A DNA stretch of 64,000 nt, taken from NCBI GenBank assembly GCA_964533215.1, contig CAZHLJ010000006.1, positions 1 to 64,000 on the forward strand, written 5' to 3'. Below are positions 45,423-53,897 of this stretch, one piece after another. Below the pieces are notes generated by a model, which was given only the letters and a program-made list of their open reading frames with translations, ran no database searches and was not told where the DNA came from. The stretch is from Bact-08 sp964533215. GTDB taxonomy: Bacteria; Bacteroidota; Bacteroidia; Bacteroidales; UBA932. Position 1 is the stretch's first letter. Each line of letters begins with the position of its first letter. The position numbers were made by a program, and so were the translations under genes.

Positions 45423-47474
45423 CTATTTCTCTATTCTTATTCGTGCGTCTACAGCAATAACCTGTTTAGAATTTCCAAGCAAAGGATTTAGATCCATCTC
45501 GAAAATTTCCGGAGCTGCATTACAAAGAGCTGAAACCCTGCGTATTGTTTCATTGAATAGAACTTCATTTACACCTTCCTGACCCCTGGTTCCTTGAATC
45601 AATTTATAACCCCTCAATCCTTTAATCATCTCGTCAGCCTCAATTTTTGAAACAGGGGAGAGTCCACAGTTGATGTCTTGCAGTGCTTCAACGAAAATTC
45701 CCCCAAGACCACATAATACAAGATGCCCAAATTTTTCTTCTCTTTTTGCTCCTATGAAAATCTGTGTCCCGCTTAACATTGGCTGTAAGAGAATAGCATT
45801 TGTGTGAGGGATGTTCATCATTCTGTTGAACTCAATCAATAGAGTCTCTTCTTCAGTTACATTCAGCACCACACCTCCTACATCTGATTTATGTACAGGG
45901 CCTACTACCTTCATAACCAAAGGGTAACCTATTTCTTTAGCTGCTTTCTTGAGATTTGGAATGGTATCTACTACTGCTTCTTTTGCACGGGATATCCCCG
46001 CTGCATCCAAGAGTTTCTGAACCTGTTCAGGTGATAGATACCCATTAGTGCAAGACTTGATAACCTCTCTTATCATTTTGAAGTCGACAGGGGGCAACTG
46101 AGAGTCGGTTATAGCACCTTTGTTGTTTATTACCTTGGTAAGTGCTTTGCCAAACTGAACTTCATCTGGGAAGCAGATACCTCCTTTTGCGTTAAATGCC
46201 TCGATTTCCTCTTTTGCATTTACTATTGAAGGGAAGACTGGGTATACTGGTTTTTTGCACTTTGGTGAAACTTCCAATATCTTGTCGTAAACGTCGAATA
46301 CTCTTGTAAGACCAGGAGAGCCGAAAATGACAGGAATAGCATCGACATCAAAATCCTTTTCGCAAGCTTCTATTATAGAACCAAGTTGTTCTGCTGTACC
46401 GGTTGCGAGAAAATCAATAGGATTTGATACAGAAGAGCCAGGATAAAGCTTCTTGAGAAGCTCTTCTGCCTTCTCTCCTTTAATATGAGGGATTTTCATT
46501 CCATTTTCAGAAAGAACGTCAGTCATCATAACTGCAGGTCCTCCTGCGTGTGTAACTATTGCAATATTATCACCTTTTGGAAGTGGGAACATAAGAATTG
46601 CTCCGACATTGGCCAGTTCAGTGCGACTGTTGCATCTGATTATTCCAGCTTTCCTAAAGAGGGCAGTGACTGCTTTATCAGGGCTAGCCATCGCTCCTGT
46701 ATGCGAAGAAGCGGCGCGGCTTCCAGCCTCACTGTATCCAGATTTTATCGCTGCGATTCTTGCACCTTTTTTTATAAGAGAGACAGAGTGTTTCAACAAT
46801 AGCTCCGGATTGTTTATGCTCTCAATGTAAAGTAACTTGACAGGGGCACTTTTACCATGGATATATGTCTCATCCAGATGCTGAAGAATTTCTTCTATGC
46901 CAAGTTGTGCACTGTTTCCAACAGAATAGACAGAAGAGAACTTAAGCCCTAACTGGGAAGCTGCTTCAAGAATGAAGACGACAGTTGCACCTGAACCGGA
47001 GATTATATCAATACCTGTTTCGATAAGTTTAGGGATAGGTTTTGTAAATACTCCTGTATAATCTGGGGTCATGACACCTATACAGTTAGGACCTATTAGT
47101 GAAGCACCTGCCTTATTGACTATATTTACTACCTTTTCTTCCAGAATAGTCCCTTCAGGACCATCCTCATGAAACCCTGCAGAGAGAATAATAATTGCCT
47201 TGCAACCTTTTTTATTGCACAGGATTTCGGTAGAATCAGGGCACAAAGCCGCAGGTATGGCAAGAATTGCCAAATCTACCTGTGGAACATCTTCTACCTT
47301 CTTGAAGCACTTTATACCTTGAACGATCTCTGCTTTTGGATTTACGACATACAGCTTCCCTTTGAATTTAGTGTCAATCAGATTTCTAAGGACACTACCT
47401 CCTGGCTTGTGCGTATCATCAGAACCGCCTACAATTACAATGCTTTTTGGTGAAACAAGCTCTTTTGTTATCAT
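45423..47474 (-). CDS. fused ADP-forming acetyl/acyl-CoA synthetase
   Basis: A 683-residue enzyme converting acyl-CoA, ADP and phosphate to acid, CoA and ATP. Order of domains: CoA-binding Rossmann (SIVIVGGSDDTHKPGGSVLR, residues 1-130), succinyl-CoA-ligase-like flavodoxin domains (GPNCIGVMTPDYTGVF to about 440), with the phospho-acceptor His in SSHTGAMASPDKAV, and a C-terminal ATP-grasp domain (about 465-683, YPLVMKVVGPVHKSDVGGV). This is a natural alpha-beta fusion. It lies upstream of and codirectional with the 2-oxoacid oxidoreductase, whose acyl-CoA product it could turn into ATP. Confidence 0.92.
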   Translation of the reverse strand: MITKELVSPKSIVIVGGSDDTHKPGGSVLRNLIDTKFKGKLYVVNPKAEIVQGIKCFKKVEDVPQVDLAILAIPAALCPDSTEILCNKKGCKAIIILSAGFHEDGPEGTILEEKVVNIVNKAGASLIGPNCIGVMTPDYTGVFTKPIPKLIETGIDIISGSGATVVFILEAASQLGLKFSSVYSVGNSAQLGIEEILQHLDETYIHGKSAPVKLLYIESINNPELLLKHSVSLIKKGARIAAIKSGYSEAGSRAASSHTGAMASPDKAVTALFRKAGIIRCNSRTELANVGAILMFPLPKGDNIAIVTHAGGPAVMMTDVLSENGMKIPHIKGEKAEELLKKLYPGSSVSNPIDFLATGTAEQLGSIIEACEKDFDVDAIPVIFGSPGLTRVFDVYDKILEVSPKCKKPVYPVFPSIVNAKEEIEAFNAKGGICFPDEVQFGKALTKVINNKGAITDSQLPPVDFKMIREVIKSCTNGYLSPEQVQKLLDAAGISRAKEAVVDTIPNLKKAAKEIGYPLVMKVVGPVHKSDVGGVVLNVTEEETLLIEFNRMMNIPHTNAILLQPMLSGTQIFIGAKREEKFGHLVLCGLGGIFVEALQDINCGLSPVSKIEADEMIKGLRGYKLIQGTRGQEGVNEVLFNETIRRVSALCNAAPEIFEMDLNPLLGNSKQVIAVDARIRIEK

Positions 47475-47493
47475 ATTTAAAGAATTTTGGCTG

Positions 47494-47501
47494 CAAATAT
47501 A
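47494..47501 (-). promoter_or_regulatory. -7 box of the acyl-CoA synthetase gene
   Basis: On the minus strand TATATTTG matches TAnnTTTG exactly, 20-27 bases before the ATG at 47474, in a 66-base gap after the radical SAM gene. No clear -33 element. Confidence 0.5.
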
Positions 47502-47540
47502 ATAAAAAGGAACATAAAATTTGATTTTAGATTAACATTA

Positions 47541-49187
47541 TTAGGTATTTTGTTTAAATCTGTATGATTTTATCGGTCGCCCTTTTTTGTCTCTTTTATC
47601 AAAGGCATACCAAAATGACTTTCCATTCTCTTCAAAGTAATAGTAATTGATAAAGAGATTTGTTTCATCAAACAATGGATTTATAATTTTCGAAGAGTTT
47701 CTTATCCATTGATTGACAATCTTTCCAGGACCTTTCTTGAGTGACAGTCCTGCCTCAATCCATGTCGCTGCTACATCTGCGGCTAAATCATTAAAATTAT
47801 TTCTGCAAAATTCGTATAAGAGTATTCCTTTGCTTTCCAGGCTTAAAGGACTGGAAAGTGATTGGTTGGTTGTTATATAATCTAAAAATTCTTCAAGAAA
47901 ATTATCTTTAAGGCAAACGATCTGACGGAATGTATTTCTCCAAATATCATTATTGTACCACACATCAATCACTTTTGAAAGGATAGAAATTTTGTAAAGT
48001 TCTGCAGTAGATATCGCGGGTGTATTCAGAACTTCATAAGGAGGAAATGGTGAATGAGAAATTCCAAATGAGTCCGATTTTTGTCTTAACTCTGTTCCTG
48101 GCAGCAATTTGAGTAACTCTACCTGTATCTCTTCTACTCCAACTTTTACAAGCCGATTTATGTCTTGTATCATTCCGTTATAAGTGTATAAAGGTAAGCC
48201 GGCTATAAGGTCAACATGTAGTTCAAACTTATTTAATGAGAATAAATATTGGATTCCTTCAAGAGATTTTTCGCTGCTGCCTGTCCTATTGCAAGCCTTG
48301 AGGACATTATTGTCTAGACTTTGCAGGCCGGCTTCAAGATGAAGTGTTCCGGCTGGTACTTTTTCCAAATTGTCTTTGAACTCTTGGGTAAGAATGGCTG
48401 GGTGAATTTCCAGATGAAATTGAATTTCACCATGATATTTGGAAAAAAGTTCAAGAAGCTCTGATGCTCTTTTAGGGTTGGCATTAAAGGTTCTGTCCAG
48501 GACTCTTACCTCTCTTATCCCTTTTGATTTGATAGTTTTAAGCCGCTCTTCAATCTTATTGATTGGTATGTTTTGCACTCTTGCGTCACTACCGCTAACG
48601 CAGAAAGAACATTTATTGAAACAGCCCCTAGAAGTCTCTATTTGCACAAAAGGCTTTTCCCAATTGAAAAAAAACGAATTTTCCGGAGGGGAAAGCTTAA
48701 TAAAATCGTCAACGACTACAGAGCCATTGTCAAGGTATTCATTATTCAGATTAATAGAACAGACCCCTCTTAAGTTTTTCCATTTTCGTTTATTTGCCAT
48801 CTCCTCAAATATTTGAGGGAAAACCTCTTCTCCCTCTCCACGAAAAACAGCATCGATAAATCTGTTATTATTGAGGAATTGGTAGTTATCCCCAAGGAAT
48901 TCTGGTCCACCCAAAAAAGCGATTGAGTCCGGATAGATAGCTTTGAACTTGGATATCAGTAGAGTTAAGAAAGAATGATTGAATAACCATAACGTAGAAA
49001 GAACTACATCAGGTTTGTATTCCAGCATCTCAATCAAAAGAGTAGCGGGGTCACTGTTTATTGTTCCAGATAACACTTTCCACTCTGCACGCTTCAACTG
49101 GTCTATAGATAACTGTGAATGAAGTGCAGGAAGTGCAAGAGATGAATGAGAGTAAGAGGCGTTGATGTCAAGCCAGAGCAGCCTCAT
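47541..49187 (-). CDS. B12-binding-domain radical SAM protein (DUF4080 type)
   Basis: A 548-residue radical SAM enzyme. The N-terminal half (about 1-150) resembles a cobalamin-binding domain (LWLDINASYSHSSLALPAL, then PDVVLSTLWLFNHSF). The cluster motif is CFNKCSFCVSG (CxxxCxxC, near residue 195), followed by VRVLDRTFNANPKRASELLE and ELHVDLIAGLPLYTYNGM. The C-terminal 180 residues match the DUF4080 tail by position and composition. The product is unknown. ATG 49187 is chosen because the upstream extension overlaps the rubredoxin gene, which ends 26 bases earlier and is probably cotranscribed. Confidence 0.87.
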   Translation of the reverse strand: MRLLWLDINASYSHSSLALPALHSQLSIDQLKRAEWKVLSGTINSDPATLLIEMLEYKPDVVLSTLWLFNHSFLTLLISKFKAIYPDSIAFLGGPEFLGDNYQFLNNNRFIDAVFRGEGEEVFPQIFEEMANKRKWKNLRGVCSINLNNEYLDNGSVVVDDFIKLSPPENSFFFNWEKPFVQIETSRGCFNKCSFCVSGSDARVQNIPINKIEERLKTIKSKGIREVRVLDRTFNANPKRASELLELFSKYHGEIQFHLEIHPAILTQEFKDNLEKVPAGTLHLEAGLQSLDNNVLKACNRTGSSEKSLEGIQYLFSLNKFELHVDLIAGLPLYTYNGMIQDINRLVKVGVEEIQVELLKLLPGTELRQKSDSFGISHSPFPPYEVLNTPAISTAELYKISILSKVIDVWYNNDIWRNTFRQIVCLKDNFLEEFLDYITTNQSLSSPLSLESKGILLYEFCRNNFNDLAADVAATWIEAGLSLKKGPGKIVNQWIRNSSKIINPLFDETNLFINYYYFEENGKSFWYAFDKRDKKGRPIKSYRFKQNT

Positions 49188-49213
49188 GATATTGTAATGA
49201 TAGTTGGCATTTG

Positions 49214-49372
49214 TTATTGAAGTGGTTCGAAATCTTCTTTTCCTACACCGCAAAGTGGGCAAACCCAATTTTCAGGAAGATCCTTAAATTCTGTTCCAGG
49301 GGCTATACCTGCATCTGGATCACCAAGTTGAGGATCATAGATATAATCACAAACAACACATATGTACTTCAT
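49214..49372 (-). CDS. rubredoxin
   Basis: A 52-residue rubredoxin beginning MKYICVVCDYIYDPQLGDPD. The four iron ligands are in CVVC (residues 5-8) and CPLC (38-41), and the conserved aromatic and acidic residues (YDP, GTEF, LPENWVCP) are all present. It is a one-electron carrier typical of anaerobes, used in oxygen and peroxide detoxification. It precedes the radical SAM gene by 26 bases and could be an electron donor to it, though nothing in sequence proves that. Confidence 0.95.
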   Translation of the reverse strand: MKYICVVCDYIYDPQLGDPDAGIAPGTEFKDLPENWVCPLCGVGKEDFEPLQ

Positions 49373-49479
49373 AATGTAAAATTTATTAATAATAAATTAA
49401 TTAACGTAACAATATTAAGAAATAATATTTGAGTTACAGCAAAAATCTAACTATTTTTACCCAAATTAAAGAATATTGT

Positions 49480-50733
49480 ATGACATCTCTACTAATAAAA
49501 AATATCAGCATAAATAATTTAAAATCAGATATATTAATCGAGGGAAATAAGATTTCACGTATATCTGAACATATAGATTTTCAAGCAGATAAAACGATTG
49601 ACGGTTCCGGAAAATTTATTGTTCCCGGCTTTGTCAATATGCATACACATGCTGCAATGACCCTTATGAGAGGAATAGGAGAGGATCTTTCTCTATTGGA
49701 TTGGCTTCACAAGACAATCTGGCCTACTGAGAGCAAGCTTACGGACGAGATGGTTTACTGGGGAACCAAGCTTGCTTGTCTAGAGATGATAAAATCAGGC
49801 ACTACTTGCTTCAACGACCAATACTGGAGTCTGCCTTATGCCGTCAAGGCTACAGAGGAGATGGGACTCAGGTCGGTTCAACCTTTCGTCATATTGGATC
49901 TGATGGATGAATCAAGGTCACACATGATCAAAGATGAGTGTGAAAAGATGTATGAACAGTCAAAAAAATGGTGTGACAGGAATACTTTTGCAATAGGGAT
50001 TCACTCACCTTACAGTGTATCTGAAAATATGATATTGTGGGCAAGTGATTTTGCTAAAAAACACGATCTTCTTGTTCATATCCATGTTTCAGAAACAAAG
50101 AGGGAAAATGAAGATTCCATTGCCTTGCATGGTGTGAGCCCGACATCATATCTTGAAAATCTTGGGGTACTTAATCCAAAAGTACTTGCTGCACATTGCC
50201 TTTGGATGAGTGATGACGATATTGCTCTATTTGCGAAAAACGATGTCAAGGTTGTCCATAATATTAACTCAAACCTTAAAATTGCTTCGGGTTTTCAATT
50301 TAGATACAAAGAATTCAAGGAGGCAGGTGTGACAGTCACACTAGGGACAGATGGCTGCGCCTCATCAAATAATCTGGATATGATTGAGACCATGAAGATA
50401 GCAGCTCTTGTTCAGAAAGGCTGGAGGGGAGATCCTACGGCAATGCCTTTGGATGAGCTGATCTCCCTAGCCACGGTCAACGGAGGTAAAGCCTTAGGTC
50501 TTAAATGTGGTGTGATAGAGGAGGGGTATCTTGCTGACCTTGCAATTATAGACACAAACTCGTATGCATTCACTCCAAACATAAATTTTCTGGCGAATCT
50601 GGTTTATTCCGCAAACAGCTCATGCGTAGATACAGTCATATGTGATGGGAAAATTATTATGGAAAAAAGGGTTGTAAAAGGCGAAGAGGAGATATTGGGA
50701 ATGGTCAACAAATTGTATAAAAAATTATTATAA
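49480..50733 (+). CDS. 5-methylthioadenosine/S-adenosylhomocysteine deaminase (MtaD family)
   Basis: A 417-residue amidohydrolase. Metal ligands appear in VNMHTHAAMTLMRG, HIHVSETKREN, LAAHCLWMSDDD and LGTDGCASSNN, the TRZ/ATZ-MtaD pattern. GIGEDLSLLDWLHKTIWPTE is a family signature. It would deaminate 5'-methylthioadenosine, or 5'-deoxyadenosine or SAH, to the inosine analogue. ATG 49480 is preferred over the TTG at 49429. It opens a compact plus-strand operon with a nucleoside phosphorylase 10 bases downstream and MtnA further on, which supports the nucleoside substrate. Confidence 0.88.
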   Translation: MTSLLIKNISINNLKSDILIEGNKISRISEHIDFQADKTIDGSGKFIVPGFVNMHTHAAMTLMRGIGEDLSLLDWLHKTIWPTESKLTDEMVYWGTKLACLEMIKSGTTCFNDQYWSLPYAVKATEEMGLRSVQPFVILDLMDESRSHMIKDECEKMYEQSKKWCDRNTFAIGIHSPYSVSENMILWASDFAKKHDLLVHIHVSETKRENEDSIALHGVSPTSYLENLGVLNPKVLAAHCLWMSDDDIALFAKNDVKVVHNINSNLKIASGFQFRYKEFKEAGVTVTLGTDGCASSNNLDMIETMKIAALVQKGWRGDPTAMPLDELISLATVNGGKALGLKCGVIEEGYLADLAIIDTNSYAFTPNINFLANLVYSANSSCVDTVICDGKIIMEKRVVKGEEEILGMVNKLYKKLL

Positions 50734-50743
50734 ATCCCGGATT

Positions 50744-51568
50744 ATGGAATATATAGAAAAAATCAAAGTTGCAACTGATTTTATAAAAACAAGATTATCA
50801 GGAATTTCTCCTTTAGTTGGAATAGTACTTGGCAGCGGACTTGGAGAACTTGCAGAACAGATAGAGAATAAGATTGTCATCCCTTATTCCTCAATTCCAA
50901 ATTTTGCGCAATCCACTGCTATAGGTCATAAAGGGAACCTCATAGCCGGTGTCATAGGTGGAAAATCTGTCGTTGCTATGCAAGGCCGTTTCCATTACTA
51001 CGAAGGATATGGAATGGACCAGGTTACAATGCCTATAAGGGTTATGAAACAACTTGGCGTAAAATATATTTTTGTTTCTAATGCCGCTGGGGGAGTAAAC
51101 CCGCTTTTTAAGGTAGGAGATTTAATGGTAATAAGAGACCATATAAATCTAATGCCGAATCCTCTAATCGGCAAGAATCTGGATGAATTCGGCCCCCGTT
51201 TTCCTGATATGACTAGACCGTATGACCTGAATCTGATTAAACTGGCGGAAAGACTGGCGGAAGAGTCAGGCATTCAGCTAAAGAAGGGTGTTTATCTTGC
51301 GGGAACAGGACCAACCTATGAAACTCCATCGGAATATGCATACTTTGGTAAGATAGGCGCAGATGCTGTTGGAATGTCAACCGTTCCGGAAGTAATAGTG
51401 GCAAGACACTCTGACATTCCGGTTTTTGGCGTTTCTGTAATTACAAACGAAGCACACTCTTTTTCAGAAGATTTTGTTAATAACGGAGATGATGTTATTG
51501 AAGCTGCCAATAAGGCTGCCGATAAAATGTCACTTATTTTCAGACTTATGATATCAAACCTGGAATAA
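50744..51568 (+). CDS. purine nucleoside phosphorylase (trimeric, PNP-II type)
   Basis: A 274-residue phosphorylase splitting purine nucleosides into base and sugar-1-phosphate. Motifs: GIVLGSGLGELAEQI (phosphate-binding loop, residues 26-40), GRFHYYEGYGMDQVTMPIRV, VSNAAGGVNPLFKVGDLMVI, and AGTGPTYETPSEYAYFGKIG with GMSTVPEVIVARH. The trimeric PNP-II class prefers 6-oxopurines, so it can accept the deaminated (inosine-type) product of the preceding enzyme and give 5-methylthioribose-1-phosphate or 5-deoxyribose-1-phosphate. This substrate is inferred from the operon. Confidence 0.93.
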   Translation: MEYIEKIKVATDFIKTRLSGISPLVGIVLGSGLGELAEQIENKIVIPYSSIPNFAQSTAIGHKGNLIAGVIGGKSVVAMQGRFHYYEGYGMDQVTMPIRVMKQLGVKYIFVSNAAGGVNPLFKVGDLMVIRDHINLMPNPLIGKNLDEFGPRFPDMTRPYDLNLIKLAERLAEESGIQLKKGVYLAGTGPTYETPSEYAYFGKIGADAVGMSTVPEVIVARHSDIPVFGVSVITNEAHSFSEDFVNNGDDVIEAANKAADKMSLIFRLMISNLE

Positions 51569-51577
51569 CAATTTAAT

Positions 51578-52234
51578 ATGCCTCCTATACCAAAAAGATA
51601 TTATCCGGAAGCAGAAATTATATGCTATTATGCAGATCTGTTGTGGCAAAGATCTTTCGTAGAGGGTCACGGAGGGAATATTTCGCTTAAAATTTCTGAC
51701 TTCCTTATTATGTCGACCCCAACTCTTTTTTCAAAAAAGGGGTTGAAAGTTGAAGATTTGACAATTGTTGATAAAAACGGAGTACAGTTGTATGGAGAAA
51801 ATGGAGTCTCTTCCGAAATATTTTCGCACCTTTCTATCTATAAATCAAACCCTTCAGCGAAAGCTGTGGTTCATTCACATCCTCCTTATACCTGCTCATA
51901 CGCATATACGGATCATTTTCCTACACAATTGATGAGCCCGGATGCCATCTTATGGATAGAAGATATGGCCTTTGCACCTTATTCTTTACCTGGTTCTGAA
52001 GAGTTGGCATCCCAGATAGAGAGCCTCTCAAAAGGGAAAAACGTAATAATACTACAGAATCATGGTCTACTAACATGGGGAGATAGTGTAAGAGATGCCT
52101 ATTGGAGAACAGAAATAGTTGAAAATCACTGCCATGTATCTCATTTGATTGACTCTACAAAAGCAACACCAAGACATTTTACATATAAACAACTTACTCA
52201 GATTCAGGAGTTGAAGAAGAAATTTTTCAAATGA
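51578..52234 (+). CDS. class II aldolase/adducin family (fuculose-phosphate-aldolase-like)
   Basis: A 218-residue zinc aldolase. LLWQRSFVEGHGGNISLKI (residues 18-36) and MSTPTLFSKKGL give the phosphate-binding region. Zinc ligands are the paired His in AVVHSHPPYTCSYA and the later NHGLLTWGDSVRDAYWR His. The acid Glu is within the IEDMAFAPY segment. In an operon with mtnA it most likely cleaves 5-(methylthio)ribulose-1-phosphate or 5-deoxyribulose-1-phosphate to DHAP and an aldehyde, the Ald2/DrdA type of reaction. A MtnB-type dehydratase is the alternative, but no mtnC, mtnD or mtnE is nearby. Confidence 0.83.
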   Translation: MPPIPKRYYPEAEIICYYADLLWQRSFVEGHGGNISLKISDFLIMSTPTLFSKKGLKVEDLTIVDKNGVQLYGENGVSSEIFSHLSIYKSNPSAKAVVHSHPPYTCSYAYTDHFPTQLMSPDAILWIEDMAFAPYSLPGSEELASQIESLSKGKNVIILQNHGLLTWGDSVRDAYWRTEIVENHCHVSHLIDSTKATPRHFTYKQLTQIQELKKKFFK

Positions 52235-53283
52235 TGGAGAGAATATTGCCATATGACTCCGTTGATGTCTCATCAGATAGATTAAGTCTTATCTTATTAG
52301 ATCAGACTGAATTGCCAGAAAAAGAGCTATTTCTAGAACTGAAAAGTGAAAGAGAGATTTTCGATGCTATTTCATTGCTTAAGGTAAGAGGAGCTCCTGC
52401 AATCGGAATTGCTGCTGCTTATGGACTATGCGTTGTTTTAAAAAACACAATCATTATTTCCAAGGAGGAGCTAGAGAAAAAGGCACTGAATGTAATACAT
52501 TTACTAAAATCTGCCAGGCCAACGGCTGTGAATTTATCTTGGTCTCTTGACAGGATGAAAAAAAAGCTGATTGAATTAATGTCCCAATCGGATATTTCAC
52601 AGGCTGATCTTATTGTCCAGCTTTTTAAAGAAGCGGATTCAATTAAGCAGGAAGATGTAGATATGTGTGAAAGAATTTCCGAGTTTGGTCTTTCCTTTAT
52701 AAAACCAGGTATGGGCATATTGACTCATTGCAATGCGGGACATTTTGCTGTTTCGAGATACGGAACAGCCTTAGGGCCAATTTACGCGGCTCACAGCAAG
52801 GGTTATAACATAAGGGTATATGCAGATGAAACCAGGCCCTTATTGCAAGGAGCTAGACTGACAGCATATGAATTATTGAAGGCTGGTATTGACGTTACAC
52901 TAATATGCGACAATATGGCCTCTTTGGTAATGTCCAAAGGATATGTGAACGCTGTTTTTGTAGGTTGTGATAGGATTGCAGCAAATGGAGACGTTGCAAA
53001 TAAAGTTGGTACATCAGCAATTGCAATATTGGCAAAATACTGGAAAATACCTTTCTATGTCCTTGGACCTTCTTCCACGATAGATGTACATTGCAGTTCC
53101 GGCAAAGATATAATAATAGAAGAGAGACCGTCAGATGAGGTGACGGAGTTATGGTACAAGAAAAGAATGGCCCCGGAGGGAGTTAAGGTTTTCAATCCTG
53201 CTTTTGATGTAACGCCAGCAGAATTAATCTCTGCAATAATAACAGAAAAAGGGGTATTCAGATACCCATTTCTATTTAATTGA
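52231..53283 (+). CDS. mtnA: S-methyl-5-thioribose-1-phosphate isomerase
   Basis: A 350-residue aldose-1-phosphate isomerase of the eIF2B-like fold. Substrate-binding KVRGAPAIGIAAAYGL lies near residues 50-65. The catalytic Cys167 is in GILTHCNAGHFAVSRYGTA and the catalytic Asp247 in VGCDRIAANGDVANKVGT. The DETRPLLQGARLTAYEL signature is complete. It converts MTR-1-P or 5-deoxyribose-1-P to the ribulose form for the aldolase encoded just upstream, whose stop overlaps this start by four bases. Confidence 0.95.
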   Translation: MMERILPYDSVDVSSDRLSLILLDQTELPEKELFLELKSEREIFDAISLLKVRGAPAIGIAAAYGLCVVLKNTIIISKEELEKKALNVIHLLKSARPTAVNLSWSLDRMKKKLIELMSQSDISQADLIVQLFKEADSIKQEDVDMCERISEFGLSFIKPGMGILTHCNAGHFAVSRYGTALGPIYAAHSKGYNIRVYADETRPLLQGARLTAYELLKAGIDVTLICDNMASLVMSKGYVNAVFVGCDRIAANGDVANKVGTSAIAILAKYWKIPFYVLGPSSTIDVHCSSGKDIIIEERPSDEVTELWYKKRMAPEGVKVFNPAFDVTPAELISAIITEKGVFRYPFLFN

Positions 53284-53285
53284 AT

Positions 53286-53897
53286 ATGATAAAGAATATA
53301 ATATTTGATCTGGGAGGTGTGATTGTCAGATTAGACAAGCAGGCCTGCATAGAGTCTTTCAGGAAATTAGGTTTCGACAATTTTGGTAAGATACTGAATG
53401 AGTTTGTCCAGGATGGTTTCTTCCTCGAATATGAAAAAGGATTAATTTCATCTGAAGAGTTCAGAAACCATATCAGAGAAAACATTAATGGAACGGTTTC
53501 AGACAAGGATATTGACAACGCCATTGGTGACTTCCTTGTAGGTATCCCAAAATCCAAACTGAAGACAATATTACGGTTGAAGGATAGATATAATATATTT
53601 CTATTAAGCAATACCAATCCAATTGCCATTGATGTTGTAAGAGCTTTTTTCGATGCGGACGGTAGAAAAATGGAAGACTATTTTCATAAAATGTTTCTTT
53701 CATACGAAATGAAGCTTGCAAAACCGGATAAAAGGATATTTGAAAAAGTGCTTGAGATTGCCTGCATAAAAGCAGAGGAGACTCTATTTATAGATGACAG
53801 CTTTGCAAATCTTGAATCGGCATCAAATTTAGGTTTTAACACACTTCATGTTACTCAGGAGAGTGATTTGGATACAAAGATTGCTTCCGTGATATGA
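53286..53897 (+). CDS. HAD-IA family phosphatase
   Basis: A 203-residue HAD hydrolase. Motif I is IIFDLGGVIVRLD, the DxG variant typical of YihX-like sugar phosphatases; motif II is FLLSNTNP; the Lys is in KLAKPDKRIF; motif IV is LFIDDSFANLES. It may remove phosphate from an intermediate of the neighbouring salvage pathway, but the natural substrate is not apparent. ATG 53286 is used; it starts 2 bases after the mtnA stop. The end overlaps the MBL-fold gene by four bases. Confidence 0.85.
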   Translation: MIKNIIFDLGGVIVRLDKQACIESFRKLGFDNFGKILNEFVQDGFFLEYEKGLISSEEFRNHIRENINGTVSDKDIDNAIGDFLVGIPKSKLKTILRLKDRYNIFLLSNTNPIAIDVVRAFFDADGRKMEDYFHKMFLSYEMKLAKPDKRIFEKVLEIACIKAEETLFIDDSFANLESASNLGFNTLHVTQESDLDTKIASVI

